Source of the DNA: CAYWOS01 sp964459985
Lineage (GTDB): Bacteria > Bacillota > Clostridia > Christensenellales > Aristaeellaceae
NCBI GenBank assembly: GCA_964459985.1
Contig: CAYWOS010000065.1
Location: 1-8,799 of the forward strand
Length of the DNA: 8,799 bases
Reading direction: 5' to 3'
The notes beneath the pieces were generated by a model. The model searched no databases. It was not told the DNA's origin and saw only the letters and a program-made list of their open reading frames with translations. The position numbers and the translations under genes were made by a program. Positions 1-5,231 of the stretch are shown here, in pieces; positions within the stretch are counted from its first letter, which is position 1; each line of letters opens with the position of its first letter.

Positions 1-1464
1 GTTGTTGCGCTTTTCCTTGAGCGCCGTGCCTACGCCTTCCTCGGCGGCGATGTTGCCGCAGCTGGGCGCGGCGAAGTTGCGCACGTCATAGGCGGACAGA
101 TCGAGCGCCGCCACGATGTAGGAAGGATCGATGCCGGCATACGAAAGCGCGTACGACTTGGCGGCGAGATCGGGATCGCCCAGATGCAGGCCGTTGTTGA
201 GCATGGTGTAGTCGATGTTGTTGCCGGAGTTCACGATGTCGGGCGCGACGGCGGGAATCTGCTGGATGGCGCCGTCCTCGGTCACGTTATGGTTGATGCC
301 TACGTCGCCCGCCTGGAGATAGAACAGCGCTTCGGGCGAGGTGATGAAGTCGAGGTACAGGAGGGACGCGATGGGCTCGTCGTTGGTATGGGGGAAGAAC
401 ACCTTGCGGTCCACCTGCGGCGAATAGTACTTCTTGTACACGCCCGCGTCGTTCTTGAACACCGGGATCGGGATGTACGCGGCGGTATCGTCGCCCAGGT
501 TCTTCTTCATGTTGACCTGATAGGAGTCGTTGCCGTTGCGGTAGGGCTGGTCGAAGCTGTGCGTGAAGGCGCCCACGAAGCCCGCCTTGAACAGGTTCTC
601 GTGCGTGTTGTCGCCTTCGCCGTAGAGCGCGAAGTCCTTCCAGACCAGGCCCTTGTTGTACCAGTCGTTGACCACGCGGATGGCTTCCTTATAGCCCTCG
701 CGCATGATGCCGCGATCGTCGTAGCCGTACACGTACCAATCCTTATCGGTCACGTCGTTGGGCACGAACGCCTTCGCCATTTCAATGGTGAGCCAGCCCA
801 CGTCCTGAGTGATCATGACGGGGATCATCTGCGCGGCGTCGTCGCCCAGCAGCAGTTCGGCGTTGTCGCGGAAGGCGATCAGCGTGTTGGTGTATTCCTC
901 CAGCGTGGTGGGCACGGGCAGATTGAGCTTTTTGAGCCAATCCTCGCGGATGAAGGTGTGCTGGCCGGGGTCGTTGAGACGGCGGCCTTCGATCGCCCAC
1001 AGGTGGCCCGTGGCGGGATCGAGGTCAAAGTTGATGTACTCCATGCCCAGCAGGTTGACGACGTTGGGGATCAGATCGATGTGCTCCTGAACGAGCGGAG
1101 CCAGATCGATCACGCCGCCCATGCCGGCGAAGGTGGTGATCATGGCGTAGTCATACGTCACGCAAATATCGGGCGCTTTGTCGGCGCCGAGCAGGTTGTT
1201 CATTTCCTCGCCCTCGGTCCAGCGCGGGACGGGGATGTACTCGACTTCGACGTTGTACTTTTCGAGCATGTTCTTCTTGATGAAATCGGTGAACTTGTTG
1301 TTGGTCGGGTCGGTGCCGCCGTCGTTGTTGCGGTCGTAGATTTCCACCGTGATCTTGCGGGTGGCGGTGAACTTGCCGTCCACGAACCCGTCGATCTCGG
1401 CGAAGGCGCTCATCACGCTCATCGTCATGAGCAGGCACAGAAGCAGCGCGAGAATCCTTTTCAT
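1..1464 (-). CDS. Extracellular sugar-binding protein of the ABC importer, LplA type (3' end outside window)
   Basis: Solute-binding protein that captures sugars outside the membrane and delivers them to the two permeases encoded upstream. The frame is open for 488 codons to the window edge; family members are about 500-560 aa, so only the C-terminal end is missing. The N-terminus MKRILALLLCLLMTMSVMSAF is a Sec signal peptide with likely cleavage after AFA (residues 20-22). The sole Cys (residue 10) sits mid-core in LLLC without a small residue before it, so no lipobox is seen. Family features include the YDRNNDGGTDPTNNKF segment (43-58), APDICVTYDYAM (97-108), many Trp/Tyr/Phe residues expected for sugar stacking, FIREDWLKKL and LYLDFITSPEA. 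AGGAGGA at 1471-1477 and an in-frame TGA two codons upstream fix the start. Confidence 0.93.
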   Translation of the reverse strand, partial: MKRILALLLCLLMTMSVMSAFAEIDGFVDGKFTATRKITVEIYDRNNDGGTDPTNNKFTDFIKKNMLEKYNVEVEYIPVPRWTEGEEMNNLLGADKAPDICVTYDYAMITTFAGMGGVIDLAPLVQEHIDLIPNVVNLLGMEYINFDLDPATGHLWAIEGRRLNDPGQHTFIREDWLKKLNLPVPTTLEEYTNTLIAFRDNAELLLGDDAAQMIPVMITQDVGWLTIEMAKAFVPNDVTDKDWYVYGYDDRGIMREGYKEAIRVVNDWYNKGLVWKDFALYGEGDNTHENLFKAGFVGAFTHSFDQPYRNGNDSYQVNMKKNLGDDTAAYIPIPVFKNDAGVYKKYYSPQVDRKVFFPHTNDEPIASLLYLDFITSPEALFYLQAGDVGINHNVTEDGAIQQIPAVAPDIVNSGNNIDYTMLNNGLHLGDPDLAAKSYALSYAGIDPSYIVAALDLSAYDVRNFAAPSCGNIAAEEGVGTALKEKRNN

Positions 1465-1493
1465 GGGTCATCCTCCTTTTTTCTATCTTACTA

Positions 1494-1510
1494 CGCGCGT
1501 AAGGCGCGCG
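1494..1510 (-). other. GC-rich intercistronic hairpin before the solute-binding protein gene
   Basis: Two CGCGCG arms (1494-1499, 1505-1510) form a perfect 6-bp stem with a 5-nt loop, 9 nt after the permease stop. No T tract follows on the minus strand, so it is not an intrinsic terminator. Its position suits an mRNA-stabilising or processing element that raises the level of binding protein over permeases. This role is inferred. Confidence 0.55.
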
Positions 1511-1519
1511 AATAAGCGG

Positions 1520-2395
1520 TTATTCCTTGATGGCGCCGATGGTCGCGCCGGTGATGAAGTATTTTTGCAGCCACGGATAGACCAGCAGGATCGGGACGGT
1601 GGCGAACATGACGGCGGCGCACTGCAGTCCCTCGGACAATCCGGGATTGGCGAAGCCCTCCTGCGTGGCGATCTCGACGGAACTGGCGTTCTGGAGCGTG
1701 TTGTACAAAAGCAGCTGAATGGGGTAGTAGTTCTTTTCGCGCTTGATGTACATCAGCGCGTCGGAAAAGCCGTTCCAGCGCCCCACGGCGTAGAACAGCG
1801 TGAGCGTCGCCAGCACCGAGGTCGAAAGCGGGATGTACACGCGAATCAGCACTTGAAGCGGGTTCGCGCCGTCGATCTCCGCCGATTCGCGCAGGCTGTC
1901 GGGGATGCCGTAGAAGAAGGAGCGCATGATGATCATGTTGAACACGCTCAAGCAGTTCGGGAAGATCAGTACGAGCGGGTTTTCCAGCAGCCCGAGGTTC
2001 AGCATCAGCAGGTAGTTGGGGATCATGCCGGCGCTGAAGTACATGGTGAGCAGGATCACGGTGTTGAGCACCCTGCGCCCCTTCAAATGGACGTAGGTGA
2101 GCGGGTAGGCGCACAGCGTGGTCATCACCATCGAAACGACGCTGCAAATCACCGTCAATTCCGCCGTCCACAAAAGCGAGCGGGGATATTTCGGGTCCTT
2201 GAGCACCCATTCGTAGGCGTCGATGTTCAGCCCCTTGGGGAACAGCATGACCTCGTGGCGCACCAGCGAGCGCGTGTCCGACAGCGAGCGCGAAAGCACG
2301 TTGAATACCGGGAAAATGCAGATGACGATGAGCAGCACGCACAGCGCCGCCACCACCAGATCGCCCGCGCGCGTCTTTTTTGATTTAATGATCAT
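1520..2395 (-). CDS. Carbohydrate ABC transporter permease, LplC/UgpE type
   Basis: Second inner-membrane permease (291 aa) pairing with the LplB-type subunit. The first membrane segment is at about 13-34 (LVVAALCVLLIVICIFPVFNVL), with further hydrophobic segments near 78-97, 111-130, 141-158, 188-207 and 257-273. The EAA loop is at 170-190 (ESAEIDGANPLQVLIRVYIPL), and the C-terminus ITGATIGAIKE is typical of the LplC/YtcP branch. A periplasmic-side GRWNGFSDALMYI segment (205-217) is also family-typical. The start has a G-rich AAGGGGG ribosome binding site just at the stop of the upstream permease gene, 12 bp away. Followed after 55 bp by the solute-binding protein gene. Substrate is not determinable from sequence. 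Confidence 0.95.
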   Translation of the reverse strand: MIIKSKKTRAGDLVVAALCVLLIVICIFPVFNVLSRSLSDTRSLVRHEVMLFPKGLNIDAYEWVLKDPKYPRSLLWTAELTVICSVVSMVMTTLCAYPLTYVHLKGRRVLNTVILLTMYFSAGMIPNYLLMLNLGLLENPLVLIFPNCLSVFNMIIMRSFFYGIPDSLRESAEIDGANPLQVLIRVYIPLSTSVLATLTLFYAVGRWNGFSDALMYIKREKNYYPIQLLLYNTLQNASSVEIATQEGFANPGLSEGLQCAAVMFATVPILLVYPWLQKYFITGATIGAIKE

Positions 2396-2407
2396 TCGCC
2401 CGCCCCC

Positions 2408-3367
2408 TTACCACACGCCGCGCTCGCCCATTCGCTTGGCCAGCGCGTTGGACGCGATCAGGAAGACCACGCAGATGACCGACTGGAACAGCCCCACCGC
2501 CGTGGTCAGCGAGAAGCGCGAGCCGCGAATGCCCCAGCGGTACACGTAGGTGGAGATGACGTTGGATACGTCGCTGACCAGTGGATTGGTGAGCGAGAAG
2601 GGTCGGTCGAACTCGCTGCCCAGAATGCGCCCGAGGTTCAGGATCAGCAGGGTCACGATGGTGGGCTTGATGCCGGGCAGCGTGATATGCCACATTTTGC
2701 TGAAGCGCCCGGCGCCGTCCACGCTGGCGGCCTCGTACAGTTCGGGATTGATGGCGGTGAGCGCCGCCAGATAGATGATGGTGTTCCAGCCCATGTCCTT
2801 CCAGATGCCCAGCGCCGTATAGGTGAATATCCAGTTGGTCGGCTTGGAGATGAAGGGGTATTTTTCGCCGCCGAGCTGCAGGATGACTTGATTAATCAGC
2901 CCCGAATTATCGGCGAACAGGCGCGTCGATATGCCGGAAATGATGATCCACGAGAGGAAATGCGGCATGTACGCAACGGTCTGCGTGATGCGCTTGAAGC
3001 GCGGGAACGCCAATTCGTTGAGCAAAAGCGCCAGCAGAATGGGCGCGGGGAAGCCCAAAAGGAGATCGAGCAGGTTGAGCGTCAGCGTATTGCGGATGGC
3101 GTAGAGAAAATCGCGGTCGCCGAACGCCTTGATGAACCACTCGAAGCCGTTGTTCTTGGCGAGCGGCACTTCCCAGATGGATTTGATGATGTTGTTTTGC
3201 TTGAACGCGATTTGGATGTAGACCATCGGCACGTACTTGAACAGCACGAAGAACGCGATCGGCAGCACGAGCATGGCGTACAGCATCCAATAGCGTTTGA
3301 AATAGGCGGCCTGCGACCGCCGCCTGCGCGCCTTTGCTTCCCTGCGCACGGCAAGATCCTGGGTCAT
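2408..3367 (-). CDS. Sugar ABC transporter permease, LplB type
   Basis: Inner-membrane permease subunit (319 aa) of a CUT1 carbohydrate importer, closest in look to LplB/YteP proteins that take up oligosaccharides or polysaccharide fragments. A basic N-terminal tail (residues 8-26, rich in Arg and Lys) precedes six expected membrane segments, the first at about 29-48 (YAMLVLPIAFFVLF). The cytoplasmic EAA loop that docks on the ATPase is at 212-232 (EAASVDGAGRFSKMWHITLP). The C-terminus ends in the family-typical KRMGERGVW. GGAGGAG five nt before the ATG supports this start. It is the first gene of the operon, ahead of the second permease by 12 bp. No ATPase gene is present, as usual for this group, so a shared MsmX-like ATPase elsewhere is inferred. 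The sugar is unknown. Confidence 0.95.
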   Translation of the reverse strand: MTQDLAVRREAKARRRRSQAAYFKRYWMLYAMLVLPIAFFVLFKYVPMVYIQIAFKQNNIIKSIWEVPLAKNNGFEWFIKAFGDRDFLYAIRNTLTLNLLDLLLGFPAPILLALLLNELAFPRFKRITQTVAYMPHFLSWIIISGISTRLFADNSGLINQVILQLGGEKYPFISKPTNWIFTYTALGIWKDMGWNTIIYLAALTAINPELYEAASVDGAGRFSKMWHITLPGIKPTIVTLLILNLGRILGSEFDRPFSLTNPLVSDVSNVISTYVYRWGIRGSRFSLTTAVGLFQSVICVVFLIASNALAKRMGERGVW

Positions 3368-3402
3368 TGCAACTCCTCCGCTCGAACACGTCTGTCAGCA
3401 TC

Positions 3403-3431
3403 AGTATAGCGAATTCATCCTGCTCTGTCAA
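3403..3431 (-). promoter_or_regulatory. Sigma-A promoter of the ABC sugar-transport operon
   Basis: On the minus strand TTGACA (3426-3431), a 17-bp spacer and TATACT (3403-3408). The start site is expected near 3396, giving a leader of about 29 nt with GGAGGAG (3373-3379) placed 5 nt before the ATG. It allows the transport genes to be expressed separately from the regulator. Confidence 0.88.
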
Positions 3432-3435
3432 CCTA

Positions 3436-3447
3436 TGATACGGACAA
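3436..3447. promoter_or_regulatory. Candidate operator of the GntR/AraR-type repressor (transporter promoter copy)
   Basis: Plus-strand TGATACGGACAA, followed by ATTT, contains the same TACGGACAA 9-mer as the element upstream of the regulator gene, in opposite orientation. Symmetry is poorer on one side than in the other copy. It lies 4 bp upstream of the -35 box; its centre is about 11 bp nearer to the -35 than in the regulator promoter, which is close to one helical turn. Confidence 0.58.
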
Positions 3448-3453
3448 ATTTTG

Positions 3454-3510
3454 AAAAATACGATCAGTCAGGAACCGTTGATTCCGGAAATCGCGAAAAT
3501 TGGTACTGAT
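3454..3510 (-). terminator. Possible weak terminator or structured 3' end after the regulator gene
   Basis: Starting at the stop codon, ATCAGT (3505-3510) can pair with ACTGAT (3463-3468) around a 36-nt loop that contains smaller complementary parts (GATT/AATC, GGAA/TTCC). A short T run follows on the minus strand (3454-3458). The outer stem is AT-rich and the loop long, so this is a weak candidate only; some read-through into the transporter genes is likely. Confidence 0.35.
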
Positions 3511-4565
3511 TATTCGCCGGTGTCGCAGATCCGCTTGGGCGCGCCCCACGGCACGGTTTCGGACGCCGCCTTTTCGCCGCGGATCAGCGCGAGCAGCTTG
3601 CGCGCCGCCAGCGCGCCCATATCGTCCTTGGCGTGCGGCAGCGTCACGTACTCGACCTGCGGGAAGGGCGAGGTCAGAATGTCGTCGAAGCCGACCACGC
3701 GGGGCACTTTGCCGGTCATGGCGCGGTACAGGCGCACGACGAAGCGCGAGAACAGATCGTTCTGGCACACGAACCCGTCCAGCTCGCGGAAGGGCTCGAA
3801 CTTATCCTGCGCGTAGTATTCCGCAAGCTCGGTATTCTTGGTTTCGTTGCTGTACCACACCACGTGCTGGTCGATGACGGGCAGCCCCGCCCGGACGAGC
3901 GCGCGCGTGTAGCCGGCGTAGCGCATCAGGCCCTGCTCGTAATCGATCTGGAACAGCCCGCCGATGTTGCGGCAGCCGTTCTCGATCAGGTAGTTCGTCA
4001 GCGTGGCGGCGCCGCCCTCGTCGTCCATCGTGACGCAGACGGCGTCCTCCATGCCCCGATACGCGCCGTTGACGAACACGATGGGCGTGCCTTCGTCCAT
4101 GAGCCGCCGGATCAGGTCGAGGTTGGGGTTGGGCAGCGTGGTCTTGGTGCCGTCGATAATCAGGCCGTCCACGGGATTGTCAAGGAAGTATTCGAGCATC
4201 TGCCGCTCGTACTGCACATGGTTGCGCGTGCTGCGCAGCACCATGGCGAAGCCCTCCTTGGTGAACGCGCGCTCCATGCCGCGCAGCACCTGCGGCGGGA
4301 TCTGTCCGCTGATGTCGGTGGCGATCAGGCCGACGATGCCGGTGCGCGCCACCGAACGATGCCTGCGCACGAACGTGCCGCTCCCGCGCCTGCGCATGAC
4401 GACGCCCTCGGCCTCGAGCACGTCCATCGCCTTGCGGATGGTCTGGCGGCTGACGGCGTAGGACCGCATCATCTCGTTTTCGATGGGCAGCTTGGCGCCG
4501 TCGGCGTAATCGCCCTGCAGGATCTGCGAGCGGATATCGTTCACAATATCCGAATATTTGGGCAT
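3510..4565 (-). CDS. GntR-family transcriptional repressor with LacI-type sugar-sensing domain (AraR-like)
   Basis: Cytoplasmic DNA-binding regulator, 351 aa (B. subtilis AraR is about 360). Residues 1-70 form a GntR winged helix-turn-helix: LPIENEMMRSYAVSRQTIRKA (26-46) is the classic recognition helix region and GSGTFV (61-66) the wing. Residues about 75-350 form a periplasmic-binding/LacI-type ligand domain: TGIVGLIATDI strand, PVDGLIIDG at 131-139, PIVFVNG at 161-167, DDEGGA at 181-186, VGFDD at 291-295 and DDMGALAARKLL at 314-325. The longest open frame starts at 4655, but that ATG is upstream of the promoter; the ATG at 4565 has AAAGG at 4575-4579 and matches family N-termini. Adjacent sugar-transport genes and a shared upstream element imply that it represses them and itself, released by a sugar. 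The actual ligand (arabinose or another sugar) cannot be read from sequence. Confidence 0.9.
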   Translation of the reverse strand: MPKYSDIVNDIRSQILQGDYADGAKLPIENEMMRSYAVSRQTIRKAMDVLEAEGVVMRRRGSGTFVRRHRSVARTGIVGLIATDISGQIPPQVLRGMERAFTKEGFAMVLRSTRNHVQYERQMLEYFLDNPVDGLIIDGTKTTLPNPNLDLIRRLMDEGTPIVFVNGAYRGMEDAVCVTMDDEGGAATLTNYLIENGCRNIGGLFQIDYEQGLMRYAGYTRALVRAGLPVIDQHVVWYSNETKNTELAEYYAQDKFEPFRELDGFVCQNDLFSRFVVRLYRAMTGKVPRVVGFDDILTSPFPQVEYVTLPHAKDDMGALAARKLLALIRGEKAASETVPWGAPKRICDTGE

Positions 4566-4589
4566 ATCATCGCGCCTTTCGTAGTAATA

Positions 4590-4599
4590 GATCATGATC
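4590..4599. repeat. Perfect 10-bp palindrome GATCATGATC at the transcription start
   Basis: The palindrome directly follows the -10 box and covers the predicted start site of the regulator gene. Placement suits a repressor site, but no second copy is seen at the transporter promoter. Confidence 0.4.
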
Positions 4600-4618
4600 A
4601 TTATAAATTCATTATAAT
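4600..4618. repeat. AT-rich inverted repeat inside the regulator promoter
   Basis: ATTATAA (4600-4606) and TTATAAT (4612-4618) form a 7-bp inverted repeat with a 5-nt centre, covering the -10 box and most of the spacer. It could be a second operator or simply a by-product of an AT-rich promoter. Confidence 0.45.
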
Positions 4619-4628
4619 CATTTGTCAA
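4600..4628 (-). promoter_or_regulatory. Sigma-A promoter of the GntR/AraR-type regulator gene
   Basis: Consensus hexamers on the minus strand: TTGACA (4623-4628), a 17-bp spacer and TATAAT (4600-4605). Transcription is expected to start near 4593, giving a leader of about 28 nt before the ATG at 4565. Both hexamers and the spacing are perfect, so basal expression should be strong unless repressed. Confidence 0.9.
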
Positions 4629-4643
4629 GGGATGAATGCAAAG

Positions 4644-4655
4644 TTGTCCGTACAA
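4644..4655. promoter_or_regulatory. Candidate operator of the GntR/AraR-type repressor (regulator promoter copy)
   Basis: Plus-strand TTGTCCGTACAA is an imperfect palindrome (five of six arm pairs match). On the minus strand it reads TTGTACGGACAACTTT and shares the exact 9-mer TACGGACAA, plus a following TTT, with the element at 3436-3447 ahead of the transporter operon. Its core differs at one base from TTGTACGTACAA, the AraR operator core as I recall it. It lies 15 bp upstream of the -35 box and overlaps the T tract of the preceding terminator. Binding by the product of the adjacent gene is inferred. Confidence 0.6.
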
Positions 4656-4681
4656 AAAAGCCGCCGTATGAAGCGGCGGCT
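4654..4681 (-). terminator. Intrinsic terminator of the dnaX-rqcH operon
   Basis: Perfect 8-bp GC-rich stem (AGCCGCCG with CGGCGGCT; arms 4659-4666 and 4674-4681) with a 7-nt loop. Read on the minus strand it is followed at once by a run of T residues (4654-4658, contiguous with the last stem base). It begins about 20 nt after the stop of the GyrI-like gene. On the plus strand the hairpin is followed by CTTTT, so it may work weakly in both directions, but no plus-strand gene needs it. It separates the housekeeping operon from the sugar-uptake module. Confidence 0.92.
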
Positions 4682-4702
4682 CTTTTCGCGCGGCTTTTCC
4701 GC

Positions 4703-5182
4703 TTATCGGATCGGCGTCAGCGTGTACATTTCATAGCAGTCCTCGCGGTACCGCGCCACGGGATACACCTCGGCCATGAAGCGGCCGTCGATCTGAACGC
4801 CGTGCGCCTTCGCCCACGCCGCGACGTCGCGCTTCATGATCGCGTCGCCGACCAGCGCCTCGAAGGTCGCCGCGCCGAAGGTGTCCCGGATGTACCGGCC
4901 CCGGGGCAGGGTATAGGCGAGGCAGCCGTCCTTGACCGCGCCGAATTCCGTGACGGCGCAGCCGGTGATGTAGTCGGGCACGGTGTTCAGGCAGACGCCG
5001 TACTCGACGGCGGGCGCGGCGGCGTTTTCCGTTTTGCCCCGGCAGGTTTCGCCGTAGCGCTCCCAGAGCTTGCCCATGCTGCCGAACGTGACGGGCAGCC
5101 CCGATTTTTGCAGGCTCAGCCCGACCACTTTGATTTCTTCGTCCAGCTCGATGATTTCCGTTGCGTCCTTCCATGCGTCCAT
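4703..5182 (-). CDS. Stand-alone GyrI-like / AraC effector-binding domain protein
   Basis: Small cytoplasmic protein of the GyrI-like small-molecule-binding superfamily (the effector-binding half of AraC/MerR-type activators, also seen alone as in SbmC/GyrI or YdeE). The fold signature is visible as two repeats: an N-terminal EIIELDEEIKVVGLSL strand and a C-terminal half ending in EVYPVARYREDCYEMYTLTPIR, with an AAWAKAHGVQIDGRFMAEVYP helix-strand unit typical of these proteins. No DNA-binding domain is fused. An in-frame ATG exists at 5191, but the GGAGG at 5192-5196 abuts it with no spacing; the ATG at 5182 has a 9-nt spacing, so I choose it (159 aa). It is the last gene before a strong terminator and about 50 bp after rqcH, so probably in that operon. 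Ligand and role are unknown; binding of hydrophobic or cationic compounds is common in the family. Confidence 0.85.
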   Translation of the reverse strand: MDAWKDATEIIELDEEIKVVGLSLQKSGLPVTFGSMGKLWERYGETCRGKTENAAAPAVEYGVCLNTVPDYITGCAVTEFGAVKDGCLAYTLPRGRYIRDTFGAATFEALVGDAIMKRDVAAWAKAHGVQIDGRFMAEVYPVARYREDCYEMYTLTPIR

Positions 5183-5191
5183 GCAGCTCAT

Positions 5192-5196
5192 CCTCC
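5192..5196 (-). promoter_or_regulatory. Ribosome binding site GGAGG deciding the start at 5182
   Basis: On the minus strand GGAGG is followed directly by ATGAGCTGC and then a second ATG. A Shine-Dalgarno sequence touching a start codon cannot pair productively for it, while the second ATG is at a normal 9-nt distance. This moves the likely start three codons downstream of the longest open frame. Confidence 0.7.
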
Positions 5197-5231
5197 GTGA
5201 TCGATTTTGCGCGGGCGCGCCGCCCGTCGCA

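Noticed and set aside
184..1515. Long plus-strand open frame opposite the binding-protein gene
   Set aside because: It mirrors the G/C third-position pattern of the minus-strand gene; its product is a low-complexity Val/Gly/His/Asp-rich sequence with no motif, and it has no ribosome binding site.
3391..3430. TGACAGA direct repeat, 33 bp apart, at the transporter promoter
   Set aside because: One copy is mostly the -35 box itself, and 7-bp repeats at this distance are expected by chance; not shared with the regulator promoter.
4566..4655. Extended N-terminus for the GntR-type regulator starting at 4655
   Set aside because: The extension spans the terminator T tract, the candidate operator and the whole promoter, and its residues do not match GntR N-termini; the ATG at 4565 fits better.
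2687..4736. Plus-strand open frames opposite the permease and regulator genes
   Set aside because: Antisense shadows of well-identified genes, rich in Arg, His, Gln and Asp with no recognisable domain.
5192..5231. GGGCG/CGCCC hairpin just after rqcH as a terminator
   Set aside because: The stem is only 5 bp with a 3-nt loop and no T tract follows; read-through into the GyrI-like gene is more likely.
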